Assembly (NCBI GenBank): GCA_963971225.1
Contig: OZ020268.1
Span: 36,729,848 to 36,793,847 of the forward strand
Direction: 5' to 3'
Length of the DNA stretch: 64,000 nucleotides
Source of the DNA: Melieria omissa
Taxonomy: Eukaryota; Arthropoda; Insecta; Diptera; Ulidiidae
Part shown: positions 1-11,640 of the stretch, one piece after another
Position numbering within the stretch: the first letter of the stretch is position 1
How the letters are laid out: every line of letters starts with the position of its first letter
Program-made: the position numbers and the translations under genes
Notes under the pieces: model-generated
Told to the model about the DNA's origin: nothing
Database searches by the model: none
Seen by the model: only the letters and a program-made list of their open reading frames with translations

Positions 1-949
1 CACAATGACCTACTCGAATTAACGAAGGATGTGGTCAACTGAAAGGAAATCGAAAACTTTGTTTGTCCTCCAGGCGGAGAGCTACCCAACTAGTTAAGTA
101 GCCCGTTTCGGCAAAAGCCTCGCCGGAGAGTGTTACTTGGCAGAAATCCACCATAATTACGTTCCTAAAGATTTTTACTAAAGCCTTAATTCCCAGTCTA
201 CCTCAACCTTTAACAGTATACATCATTATACTCCTCTACTTTAGATTGAGGGAACTCAAGAACATCTGGCAATACCTGGTTTCACATTAGCGGGCGGCCA
301 ACAGACCTTGTGTGTAAATACCATTGAAGTCAATCCTACATTACCATAAGTTCATCTATTTCACAGGTCGATACATGTACGACGATATAAAAAATGTTTT
401 TTTAGGGGACGGAGAACTCTAAGTTGAAATACAGCACAGAAAAATGCTCAATTCAGCTTTTAGCTTAATTTATCATACAAAAAATCTTAATTAAACTAAT
501 TGCAATTTGAAATAAATTGACCATTAATTTAGTACGATTCGACATGCAACCCTAAGTTGTGCTGTTAGCGATAAACAAATTCATTCACAATGGACCAAAC
601 GAAAATGAAAAACTGACTGCAGCGAAATACGTTTGTTAACATTTGATTGCTTTGAAATTTTGTTAAGAAATTTTGAGCATCAGCAAGAATATTGAATAAA
701 TATTAACAAAATTTCTTCAATACATAAACAAAAAACCTTTCTTCCGTCAGAACAAAAACATTTTCGATAACATTTTTCATAATAGCTAAATTGAGGTATG
801 TAAACAGGAAAAACGATTAACTCAATTAAGAACTAAATTGCCTCAATTTATTTGGCTGACTTAGAACATAAGTTTTATATCTTGGTTCACTACAACCGGA
901 CTTGGGAACATGAGAATTTGAAAAATAAGAACTTTTCATGAAGAAAAAC
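1..949. other. AT-rich DNA with no recognised gene
   Basis: No reading frame of convincing length or composition is present. The stretch directly precedes a LINE 3' remnant and could be its decayed upstream part, but I could not read reverse transcriptase motifs in it. Confidence 0.4.
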
Positions 950-1500
950 TGTGCCGCAAGATTTCTAAATTGTTATTTCAATTTGCTGCCACCAAATCAC
1001 CTAACGTTATTCTTGCCACAGCCGAGAAAGACGACATCCTGAGACAAGTGAATGCACAACTTCAACTATCCAAAACATCAGAGTGGATGGCCTACCATTA
1101 CCGCTACACGACAATCAACACCTATGGCCTCAAAGCAACTTACCATTCCTGCTAAGAATTGGACACACTCGACTCATACACAAACACCTGCTGCGTAGTG
1201 ACGCAGCGGCCAATTTTTCCATGGTTCCAATTCGGTAGATCACATTCTGAACGAGTGTTCCCACTTCAACACCCTCCGCAAAAGCATATTCAAAAACACA
1301 AAACCATCCGACTCCTTAAAAAATCCAACACTAGACAACATTTAATTGATAGAGAATTTTATCACAGCTTGTAATCTAAACAAAGAAATCTGAAAACATC
1401 CTCGTTTAACATATGACGAGCTGAAAGCCCTGGCAGCTAGTGCTCTTGTTTTAAATTTAAATATAAGAATTGTTTTCCTATACTTAACTATAATAAATAA
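950..1500 (+). mobile_element. LINE (non-LTR retrotransposon) 3'-end remnant
   Basis: The frame from 1152 reads LRIGHTRLIHKHLLRSDAA. This resembles the segment after the RNase H domain of I-like and related LINEs, where an 'RIGHTRLTH' block precedes a Cys/His knuckle. The preceding frame from about 1000 (KTSEWMAYHYRYTTINTYG) fits the linker between the RNase H domain and that block. Stops and frameshifts follow at once and the Cys/His knuckle is lost. An AATAAATAAATA stretch near 1490-1501 may be the old polyadenylation region. This is a dead fragment; the clade is not firmly assignable. Confidence 0.6.
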
Positions 1501-1735
1501 ATACTTTTCACAACCTAAATGAACTACAATTTCTTTCCGTGTTTAAATGAATGTTGAAAAGTAATATATGGGATAACTAATCCACTTAATGGAGCCTACG
1601 TTGTCAGTTGAACAGCATTAAACAGTGGCTGCATATTTTTGCATTGATTGTTTTTGTTGAAATTTTTTCATCAGTCTCGAAAATTAAATACCAAAAATTG
1701 ATGCTTAAACCTTTAAAAGGCTTAAGGTGAAGCTA

Positions 1736-2719
1736 TCAGGTGTACAACTTTGCTTCCGCCGTTTTCCGATAGGTGGCTGTACCGGCTGAGGCTGGTTGAA
1801 ATACATAGATGGTAATGCCTTTAACCCTTACGGGACGGAGTTTAATTTTGAAAACCAAAATACTCTTGGTAAAAATGTTCCCATGCTTTCAATTTTGGGA
1901 CTACAAAGTTTTGTTGTATACTCACAAATTCTAAAAACATCCTTTAACCGAAGACATATATTTCGAATAATTATTCTGCGGGGGTCACAAGATGTGAATA
2001 ATTATTTTGAGGGGCCTTAAAAACTTGCTGGGACGTATTATCCCAGTAGTCCCGAAAGGGTTAAAGTGAGTGTGGACAGTGCCTAACGAATTGTCATCGC
2101 CGTTTCAGTGACAGTTGTTCTTGTTTTCGTATTATTCACGCTCGAAAATGTCCGTTTATGTGCCCAATTCTCGCCATTTGCGGGAAGTTTTACTTTTCTG
2201 TTACAATTCGAAAAAAAATGCAGCTGAAGCGCATCGAATGCTCTCAGAAACTTACGGTGATGCTGCTCTGAGTGAAAGAACGTGTCGGGAGTGGTTTCAA
2301 CGTTTCAACAATATCAAGAGCAACATGACAAAGTCATCCTCCAACACGACAATGCTCGGCCTCACGTCGCAAAAGTGGTCAAAAAGTACCTGGAAACGCT
2401 GAAATGGGAAGTCTTGCCCCACCCGCCGTATTCCCCAGATGTCGCCCCTTCTGACTTCCACCTATTCCGTTCGATGGCACACGGCCTGGCAGATCAACAT
2501 TTTCAATCCTTCGAAGAATTGGAAAAATGGATTGCTTCATGGATAGCGTCAAAAGAGGACTCCTTTTTTCGAGCCGGGATCCGAAAATTGCCGGAAAGAT
2601 GGGAGAAAGTTATTGCTAGCGACGGACAATACTTTGAATAATACATCTGTAAGCACTTTTTCGCAATAAAGCTTTTAATTTTGGAAAAAAAAACGGCGGA
2701 AGCAAAGTTGTACACCTGA
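1736..2719 (+). mobile_element. mariner transposon, internally deleted and interrupted
   Basis: Perfect 30-bp terminal inverted repeats (1736-1765 and 2690-2719, starting TCAGGTGTACAACTTTGC) are flanked by TA on both sides, as expected for Tc1/mariner. A transposase N-terminus starts at 2148 (MSVYVPNSRHLREV...) and contains the helix-turn-helix region with NAAEAHRMLSETYGDAALSE. At about 2312-2318 it jumps, with a change of frame, to the catalytic C-terminus (QHDNARPHVAK, then SPDVAPSDFHLF), which ends at the stop at 2641. The second and third Asp of the D,D34D triad are present. The central part carrying the first Asp is deleted, so the copy cannot encode transposase. A 236-bp TTAA-flanked MITE sits in its 5' leader. 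Without that insert the element is about 744 bp, against roughly 1.3 kb for an intact mariner. Perfect TIRs suggest it was mobilised in trans fairly recently. Confidence 0.95.
1825..2060. mobile_element. piggyBac-like MITE nested in the mariner copy
   Basis: TTAA at 1821-1824 is duplicated at 2061-2064. The ends are CCCTTACGGGAC and, inverted, CCCTTTCGGGAC (11 of 12 match). TTAA target duplication and CCC...GGG ends are the signature of piggyBac-superfamily elements. The 236-bp interior has no transposase. It lies in the 5' leader of the mariner, so it arrived after that element. Confidence 0.85.
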
Positions 2720-2926
2720 TATAAAAAATTCAATATTTTTGCAGGAAACTGAAAGCTTTATAGAGCATTGTAAGAATAATCCGTTTTAGGTCAAATAGGC
2801 CCGTTTTGTTCGAAAACTGTTTACCATTTTGAAGATAACTATGCTTTTCTAATAGAAACCGTTGTTCCTATTAGCAAAAACAGGATTAGTTGATACAGGC
2901 ATCTCTAGCAGCAAATTGTTTACTAA

Positions 2927-3478
2927 CAGCCCTATTCTGGCACTACCGTAACAATTGTTACCCCCCGTAACAATTGATTTGAATTTGATTGTTTCGGTAT
3001 TCTGGAAAAATGGTGACAAGAAGAAAGTTCAAACAATTCACCACTCGAGGTGAAAGCTTTTTTCTATCAAAACAGCTGTTTTTTATATTTTTTCTGTCAA
3101 ACTGTAAAAAAATAAACAAACAAAAAATGGCAAATGCAGAAAATCTGGCGAAGCAAGTCTTTTTTTTGGAGTTTCTTCACAATGTATGTATATTCTTTTA
3201 GTTTCTAGAGTTCCTAAGTTTAAGCGCACGACACGTCGCGACGCAGGAGCAGCTGAAGCATTTTTTTTTTCAGTTTCTCAAGGCGCATTTCAATACGAAA
3301 TTTGAATTTTATAATTTTTGTATGCTTGTCACCTGCTCCTACGGAGGTAACAAATTTCGAAACAATTGTCACCTTTTGAGCTTTTGAATTTGCTCCAGAA
3401 TACCAAAAAGTGACAATTGTTACCAAGTATTCAATTGTTACCGAGGTGACTATTGTTTCGGTTGCCAGAATAGGGCTG
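2927..3478. mobile_element. PIF/Harbinger-like MITE
   Basis: The ends CAGCCCTATTCTGGCA and TGCCAGAATAGGGCTG are perfect inverted repeats, and the flanking TAA (2924-2926 and 3479-3481) is a 3-bp target duplication of the TWA type used by PIF/Harbinger elements. Near both ends the interior carries repeated TAACAATTGTTAC / GTGACAATTGTTACC motifs, which may be transposase-binding sites. No transposase is recognisable. The short peptide frames inside (for example from 2989) look accidental. Confidence 0.75.
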
Positions 3479-4199
3479 TAAGTAGAAAAATCATTCGTCG
3501 TGGACAGAAACATGTGGTAATCACTTGATGAGAAGTCCAGACCTATAAGGTGAATGCATCAGAACCTTCAAACTAAATTCACAGAGCTTCGGATGAGTCA
3601 TTATTGATTTGATGGAACACAATTTTTTTCTTGTTCTGGACGCTACTGGTCGATTGCTTCTTTCTGAAGGTTAGCGCTGACCGGCCGTAGAGAAGCAACT
3701 CAAAGTAAATGGTTTCCAAATCAAAATTATCGAAACGAGTGGCTTTTTGTTGCACGATGTAATATTAAGTAAAGAAATTTTTGCATTCAAATATTAATTT
3801 ATTTATTAATTTTCACTTAAATATTTGAAATATATTGAATAAAATGCAAAAAGCAATCTTTAATAGCGCGAAATTAATCTTAATACATAAAATTGTTTGT
3901 CCTTACTGACTGACTGACATCATCGCCCAGCCCAACCCACTGAAGCTACAAACATGAAATTGAAACTGCAGGTACAACTAAAAAAGAAATCTGCGCAAAG
4001 GCGAAATTTGTTAAAATTCGGAATCTGAAAGGGCCAAACATGGGTTAAGGTGTTCTTTGAAGAAACGCGCTATCGTGGGTCAATTGATTTCAAATTTTGT
4101 GAAAACACTTCCATTAAAAAATAGTTCACACGTGTTTTTAATTTTTTCGAAAATATTTAATTTAATTTTTTAATATTTAATTTTTTTTCGGATTCAGAA
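3479..4199. other. AT-rich DNA with no recognised feature
   Basis: No plausible coding frame and no repeat end were recognised here. Confidence 0.4.
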
Positions 4200-4343
4200 A
4201 AATATTTCGGGGGGGGGGGGGGGTTTCAAAAAGTAATTCTTTGATATTCATAAATTGTCTTTTAATTTGTATGTAGTTTTAATGTCGATCCTAATATTTC
4301 GGGGGGTTTCAACCCCCAAAACACCCCCCTGAATCCGCCACTG
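4200..4343 (-). mobile_element. hAT-like element end with a G-run
   Basis: The minus strand from 4343 starts CAGTGGCGGATTCAG and runs into G-rich sequence, which resembles hAT-superfamily ends. ATTTCGGGGG..GTTTCAA occurs twice, at 4203-4228 (where the G-run reaches 15 bases, 4209-4223) and at 4296-4311, suggesting a small internal duplication. No matching opposite end or 8-bp target duplication was found. Confidence 0.4.
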
Positions 4344-7325
4344 AAAAAAAGGATTAACAGTTTGTATGGAGAAACAAGATTTTATGAGCCTTTTGACTTC
4401 AAACTTGATAAAAGTAGTCTTGTGCGTAATCATTCGACACTTTTTTTTTATATTTTTCCGAAAATAAAAATCTGACGGGGACAGCGACAGGTTAAGAGTT
4501 TGTAGGAAGAAACTGTGAAAAAACAGAAATTAATTGATTGACTTAAAATTTGGTGAAAGTACTCTTAGTAAGAAATAATGTGACAAAAATTAGTTTTCAT
4601 TTTTTCGAATATCAAAAGCTGAGAGGGTCAACGATGGGTTAAGAGTTTGTATGGGGATTTAATTAATTGGGGCTTGATTTAATGCGCCAATTTACTTCAA
4701 ATATGATGAAATCACTTCAAATAAGAAATAATGAGATATGTATTATTTTTTATAAAAATCTAACGTGAGAGAGTTGAGAACTTGATTTATTGACCCAATT
4801 GACTTTAAACTTGCATGCAAAGCTACAGGACCCTACTAGTTAGACCTAAGCTTAGTTTTTGTTTTTAATTTTTTTTTAATTTCTTCTTGAATTTTCTTGT
4901 CTATTTTTAAATACCTAAGAAAGAAACTATAAGAACTTTTTATCATCTACAAGAATGATTGTTGATCAACATAATCTATCACATTGCCAAAAATTTGCTT
5001 TTTATAGAAATTTGGTCTTAAATATTACAATTGATTCATGAACAGTACCACACAAACTTATTGAAGGAACGTCTTATTGAAACTTGATCTTATAGAAACT
5101 TTATCAGAGTTTCAAAACACTTTTCAACGTAAGAGAGTTTAACTAGAAAACTTTAAGCCAACCTCAATGTCAACAAATTCTTCAAATTCAAATGCGCTGC
5201 AAAAATGACATCAACAAGACACAACGTAAAATATCCTTTCCAAATTACATTTTACGACTTCCAAATGGCAACAACTGACACAAGTTACACTTGTAGGCAC
5301 ACTCGCCACATTCAGCCATCCAGCCGAACAACAGTCAGTTGGTCGCACACGCCGCAACCTGCCGCTGTCTGTCGGAAGTGCACACTTTGCTGCTGTTCGG
5401 CGCAAATTTGCTTTTCAAAGTCGAATAATTTTTCATTTCATGCGCCGCTGTACGAATATTTTCGCCACATTTATTTGTGTGTGTGTGTGTGTTTGTGTGC
5501 ATTGTTGTTGTCGCCACTACATACATATTTTGCACAGCTGGCAACGACATTGGCGGCGCAGGTTGGCATCGCTAATGGGTCGCCACCTGGCAGCAGTGAG
5601 TTGGTTCGGTTCGTTCGGTTGTTGGTTTGTGTGTTTGTTTTGTTTTTTTTTTTGTAAATATTCGGTGCTTTGTTCTAAGCGCGTAAATGGCAAACAGCAG
5701 CAAGCGAAGTGAAGCGAAACGAAACGAAAAGAAATAAAATGAAATGAAGTGGCAAGCGGCACAGGCGGATAACTGGCTGCGGTTGCGTGGCGGCGACAGC
5801 GTCGTTCGTGCAGAAAATGTTGGCGCCGCAAATTATACGCAAGACAGTAAAAACTCTGAACTACTGCCAGCAAAATAAACAATAAATTAAATTAACGTGC
5901 ACTGTCGGCTGTCCCGCTGAAGGGGCCGAGTGAGGCCTGACAAGTCTCTAAGAAAGTCGCCAGCGACAAAAAAAAAGAATACAGCGTGCAACGCTTGAAT
6001 ACGCAGCTGAAAATGTTTAAAGCAAAGCAAAACAATCCTTGTCGGGCTGCTTTAAACATGCGGCCGCTGAAGAGCACTCAACCCAGCTCAATTCGAGTGT
6101 TTAGTACAAAACATGGCCCGCCCAACCACACCGCGAATTCCAAGTCCACTTCCACCTGCGCTGCCATTAGAGCTGTGGCCAGCACCCCGTTCCCCAACGT
6201 ACGCTCTGACCTTGAGCGCCAATCGAAAGGCCAAAGTGGCACAACGTTCCGGTGCCGCACTTTTCAACTCATTTCCAACCATTTTCACGAGCGCGCCACC
6301 ACCACCACCAGTCCAGCACTCGCGAAGCGGTCGTCCTTGTCGCGCACCGAGCATGACTGCTGTTTTCTTTTATCCATTTTGGACGTATTGGTCTGTTGGC
6401 TTTCTGATTTTTCGTTATGCGTTTGCGTTCGCGTTTTGCGCGGTAAAATTTAGCGACTGATGAATGGCAACGGCCGACGCCTCAGCGGTGTTTTGGGCTC
6501 GGCGCGTCTGTTTTGCATGAAATTATGGCCGTTTATAGGTTGACCCGACCACCTGATTGCAACCTTATGAAAATGTCAGCGTCTTTATGTACAGCTCATT
6601 AATATTTCCTGCCACTGAGCCCAACAATTGTAACAACAACAACAACCAAAAATAAAATAGCACAAGCAAATGTTGTTTAGGGTTTAAGCTGAAATAAATT
6701 TGCATAAAGACTTGGCAGGCGATAAAATCACTTAGCGGGCGTATTCAATGCAGTGGTGGAGTTGAAGAGGGTTGAGAAGGAGTGAAGGATATTCGGTGCT
6801 AAAAATAAATTGGTAACCGTTGGTTCGAGAGTATTTTTGCTGAGGGAGCATAGCCCACGGACTTCGAAGCATTGAGGAATGTTTACAGTTTGTCGTTCCA
6901 TGAAAAATACCATCCACCTAGCTTTCTGAAGAAACTTTCCTGCAAATACTCCATGTTGTTGTCCATGGCCTTGCACCATATGGAAGGAAGAACACTCGTT
7001 ACTCGGTGGAGAGGCAAACTTCCCAACTTCTAACTAATTCTAGGGTAACAAATCGAAACCATTCAATCATTGGCTTTGAAAAATGTACGAAACAGACTTG
7101 GCCTGAAGTGAAAACTTTGGGCCAAAACGCTTTCTATAAATTTTTTAACCACTAGAATGAGCGAGGTTCAATTTGACTTTGAGTAGTCGCCAAAATTTTT
7201 TCGAAATATTTAAACCTAACTACCTTTAAACGCTAAAAAAAGTTGATTTGCCTCAATTTCGTAGAGAATACATTGTATCTATGCACTAAGTGGACCTATT
7301 GGGCCTGACACGGCCCATTTGTAAA
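4344..7325. other. non-coding DNA; mixed-composition block with CA/GT runs at 5.2-6.7 kb
   Basis: About 4.35-5.15 kb is AT-rich with no feature. About 5.2-6.7 kb is more mixed in composition, with a (GT)n run near 5478-5492 and several overlapping open frames on both strands. Those frames have low-complexity, codon-incoherent translations and no splice context, so I do not call them genes. 6.7-7.3 kb shows nothing recognisable. Confidence 0.5.
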
Positions 7326-7790
7326 TGTATGAAAAACGTAAAATTAAAAAAAAATTAAATAAATTAATAAAAAAAAATAAATAAATAAAAAAAATTTTAA
7401 ATAAATAAATGATAAAAAAAAAAAAAATAAATAAATAAAAATAAAATAAAATAAAATAAAATAAAATAAAATAAAATAAAATCAAATCAAATCAAATCAA
7501 ATCAAATCAAATCAAATCAAATCAAATAAAATAAAATAAAATAAAATAAAATAAAATAAAATAAAATAAAATAAAATAAAATAAAATAAAATAAAATAAA
7601 ATAAAATAAAATAAAATAAAATAAAATAAAATAAAATAAAATAAAATAAAATAAAATAAAATAAAATAAAATAAAATAAAATAAAATAAAATAACATAAA
7701 ATAAAATAAACTAAAATAAATTAAATTAAATTAATTAAAAAATAAAATTTAAAAAAATTTTATATATTTTTTTAATTTTTCAGCATTAAA
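7326..7790. repeat. AAAAT pentanucleotide microsatellite with an ATCAA sub-block
   Basis: A long (AAAAT)n array (core about 7437-7700) is interrupted at about 7481-7524 by a run of ATCAA units and flanked by A/T-rich degenerate copies. The sub-block shows local homogenisation of a point variant. The long open frame on the minus strand (repeating FILFY) is a product of the repeat period, not a protein. Confidence 0.95.
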
Positions 7791-8558
7791 TTACAAAAAA
7801 CCTTAATTTTTCAAAACCGTTTTCGTTTTCATAAAATCTCAAAATTCTCATCAAAAAGTCTAAACATTCACAAAACCCATAGCGCACACAGCTCTGACTT
7901 TGCTATTCAGTATTCGTGATATTTATGACCTTTAATATAGAAATTAAACGACAAACCCAACGCCCCCACCGTAATGTCTAACTATGAGCAAAATTTATAC
8001 GCTAACGCTTGAGTGGAGTGAAGTGTGTAGCATACTTTTGGGCGTGCTGAAATTCTTGTTTATTTTGTCAGTGAGCTGGTGTCGATGGGCAAAAATAATC
8101 AATAATGAATAAATTATATGCATTCACACTTATTATTGTTGTTGTTGTTGTTACAAGTTGTGTTTTGCAATGACCTTTGGCCATTAAATTAAAAGCAAAC
8201 TGATTTTTAATGAGATTTTTTGTTAGCACTGCTACCTAAAAGTATATGATGAGAAATGAGGAGTTTATTTTGAGAAATGAATGAAGTTAAGTTGAAGAGA
8301 AATATTTATGAAATTGTATATACCATACATAGGTATTAAGCTGGTGAGGAGTTGGTAAACTGTGAATGGGCGACGATATAATATAAATAAAATAAAGGTA
8401 CTATTTATAAATTGATTCAAATTCTTTGAGAGCGATTACTGAGGAGCAGCTCTACACCTGATTAGGGTAGAGTTGCTTTATATTTCTTGCCAGATCCGAA
8501 AAGAAAGTAAATAACCTCCATTTGATTTCCAGACAAATGTTCTTTTGATGATAGGTGC
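7791..8558. other. AT-rich DNA with no recognised feature
   Basis: Contains a short (TTG)n run near 8134-8152 and no gene or repeat end that I can support. Confidence 0.4.
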
Positions 8559-8570
8559 ACAAAATCCTTC

Positions 8571-8895
8571 TTCTTCTTCTGGACTGGCACGATAGCCCGA
8601 TTACGAGACTAAGGCCTAACTACCCGCAACCAACCGTGTTGTGCGTGTAAAGGTTTTTTTTACAAGGTTGGAAGGGACCTACAGTTATGCCGATTCCGAA
8701 CGGCGAGTTGGGAGCATTTTCATAGGCAATTTTACTCTCTGAGGTTTGCCATTTCTTGCTGAGAGGACAGCCGCCGAAAGAAAAATTGTTGTTTTTTTAT
8801 TTTTTTCGGTTTTATCGCAACGAGGTATTGAACTTGCGGAGTCTTGACTCGCGGCCCAACGCACTAGCCTGCTGAGCTACGGCGACTGCAAAAGG
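8571..8895 (-). mobile_element. tRNA-derived SINE, complete, with target duplication
   Basis: A 12-bp direct repeat ACAAAATCCTTC flanks the element (8559-8570 and 8896-8907). On the minus strand it starts with a tRNA-like head: A-box-like TAGCTCAGCAGG (8868-8879) and B-box-like GTTCAATACC (about 8826-8835), the internal RNA polymerase III promoter layout. A central core follows (about 8680-8760), shared with the SINE at 51.5 kb and including CCGTTCGGAATCGGC and CTGTAGGTCCC. The 3' end is a short (GAA)n tail. The head keeps tRNA similarity only in the boxes. Confidence 0.85.
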
Positions 8896-9039
8896 ACAAA
8901 ATCCTTCACTAAAATTTTTTAAATTTGAAATTACAACTACAAACAATGATCCAACAGAAGGTACTTTCTCTTGCCTTCGTTCACCGTAAGATCAATTTTT
9001 TTCTTTAGACTGAAGTAAGCCAAACATTGAGCTAGGCAA

Positions 9040-9165
9040 AGCATTTTTCTGGGGTTCAAGAATGTTGGGATATGAGGCCTTCGGCTGAATATTTTAGTGA
9101 TGCCGAATATTCCGTCTCGGCTTCGGCCAAAACCCCACCTTCGCTCGGACACTAGTGTTTGCTTT
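9040..9165. repeat. TTCGGC-rich dispersed repeat fragment
   Basis: The run of GCCTTCGGC / GGCTTCGGCC motifs ending CACCTTCGCTCGGAC has a close counterpart at about 39,531-39,580, where GGCTTCGG, TCGGCTAAAA and CACCTTCGGTCGG recur in the same order. Element class unknown. Confidence 0.4.
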
Positions 9166-11640
9166 TCGTGGTGAAAATTATAAAGATTTCAAAACATTCA
9201 GGCCGATTCGTATTTGCATCAAAATAATTCTAAATCGGCTCAATTGTGTCCATGTCTTTCTAACACTTTTCACTTTTCAAAAAATTGGTTCAATTTTTCT
9301 CTGGAGTATAACTAAACTAAAAACAAAATGATTTTGAAATAACTCAAAACTTGCTAAACTTAAGATCCGTTGGTGAATATCTGTAACACAAGGCAGCAAA
9401 TATCCAACAAATTTTTACTTGTCGTTTCTGAAAAGAAAATAAAATGTCAAAACTTTGCATAAGAAGAAAGAAAGCAAAGCTGAAGAGCTTCCAAGAAACT
9501 TCTTTTTAGCTACTCGTTTGTTGGTTATTAAAAAAAATCCAAATATTCTCCTTCCTAAATCTGAAAAGCACGCAAATATGAATGTCTGTTCTGCACACAG
9601 ATGGGTATTAAAAGTCTTTACAAGGCCGCAGGTCGTCAGATCTTTGCATAAAAATGTGTAGGAGTTCACTGACTATTTTTTAACATTTCTTATTTTCATG
9701 GGCGTTTTTTTTAAGTAAACTTTGCTACACACATGTCAAATGAAACCCACTGGTGACTCTTATTTCTTAGAAATATTTGCGTAAAAAAAACCAAAACTCT
9801 TTGCAAGTCTCTGCGTTTCCAACACATTCGACTTTCTCCGGCTTGGCCTTCGCTGGGAGCTATCGATTTTTTTTTTCACCGAAAATTGCTATGTAAATTG
9901 CTAACCGAAAAAAATTGCCATTTTAACATTTCAACTTACTGCCGCCATAAACTAAACCGAAAAATTACGTCTCAATGCAGCAAAGAAAATTTAATGCGCT
10001 GCGAGCTATGCCGCAAACTTTTGTCTACCATCGAAGAGCAAAGCGAGTCAGAAGTGAACGAGCACAAAGCATCGCAGCGCCAACTCGCTGTCGCTGGCAA
10101 AAAGGATTACTCCACCGTGTGGCATTTCATTCTGCCACAACCGCGCAACATTTTGCACTCTGCTCGACTCTAATGGCATTTAGTTTCTGGGTAGTTTTCG
10201 CAAAAAATCTCCGTATAAATTCAATAAAACACAGCGAAATATTGGCCAACTTAGTGAAAGTGAAAGAGAAATTTTTCATTTTCCGCTGCCACTACCGCTT
10301 TGTAGAAAAACTTTGGCCAGCTGCATTGTGAGAAAATTGAAAGAAATTTAATTTGTTATTGGCGCACTTTAGCATTTTTCCCGAGTCCTGCAGCTGCGAC
10401 TGCTTGGTGGGATTCGTCGAAATATTTCATTTGCATTTTTGCTCGAGTTCTAATATTTCATACTGAATGTGAGTCGAGTATTGACAGCGCGTGTAACGGG
10501 TTAGTCGGGTGACGAAAGACAATTGCGAAGCTGCTCGTTGGTGCCACATTCCTGCGCTGCGAGTCTATGACCAGGTGTCCTTTTTGCTGGTCGCCGGTTG
10601 CTGCTTCATTTCACCTGTCTGTGTTAGCGCAAATTTCGTATTTTCGCTCTGTCTGGCGCGGAATGCTGCCCGAGAGCGCTTTGTGTTAAAGAAAATTGAA
10701 ATATATACGTTTATATATATGAATGTACACATAAATAACTCGAGTAATTTCAAAAATATGCCAAGAACTTTCTTTTGACACGGCAGAAAGTGCTGCGAGC
10801 ACTTTGAAGACAACATTTCAAAGATGTAAAACGGATGACGGTGGCAGTTGATGCGCAGAGCAATTTTATAAAACGAAGTATTCAGGTTGGCGAACTGCGT
10901 AGCAGAACATATAATTGCCTGAAATATGAGTGCATATTTAAATTTTGCAAAGAATTTTTCAAAGCAAAAAACATTTTTCGTTTATTTTTGCTGAGAACAT
11001 AATAACTTTCCTTCCTCTCGAACTCTCACCACAATGTGGTCAGTGTTGTGAGAGACTGAGGCGTCTGTTTTGGTTGTAAATGATATTTTTTTGTCCATTT
11101 TGATTTACCATCTTCAATGAATACACAAAGTCAGATTTTATTTATAGCCACTGTTCGGTCTTTTGATGCCCATAGACCCTAAAGTTGAGCTGCATTCATA
11201 TGAAGGTATTTTTATGCTTCTGCTATAAATCGAACGGTTTTGAAGACTTTGACTTTTTTAAGGCACAATTATGTGTTTATTATATTTTAAAAGGAAACAC
11301 ATATACAGCTACACGGTGCATCAGCGACGCCTGTAAAGGGAAGCGGGCTTTAACGAAAGCAGTGCACCAAACCGATCTTAGCGAAGGCCAAAACCATCCT
11401 GCTGTCCTCTACTTTACACAAGGGATGGCGCTATGAGCGGTAGCCCACAACATCGGAGGCGTCGTACCTTAGCGGCAATAGATGGCAGCTCCCATTACTT
11501 AGGACTACTTGCGGCAGACCAATCACCTACTCTGACAGAAAAACATAACCGATCAACGTAACCAACAAAAGGCAATGTCTTGTGGAGGCCTATACTACCG
11601 AAAGGAGTGAACAAATGAACAAATTTTAAAGGTGTGGTCT
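9166..11640. other. non-coding DNA; mixed-composition block at 9.8-10.9 kb
   Basis: No gene is supported. Open frames at 9886-10331 lack splice sites and recognisable domains. The stretch 11,300-11,640 has a less AT-rich composition and leads directly into a LINE remnant, so it may be decayed retroelement sequence. Confidence 0.4.

Noticed and set aside
5986..6460. Open frames of 115-155 codons on both strands
   Set aside because: Overlapping frames in a mixed-composition block, with no domain, no splice context and incoherent composition. Similar cases at 9.9-10.3, 16.9-17.4, 40.99-41.5 and 49.4-50.2 kb were rejected for the same reason.
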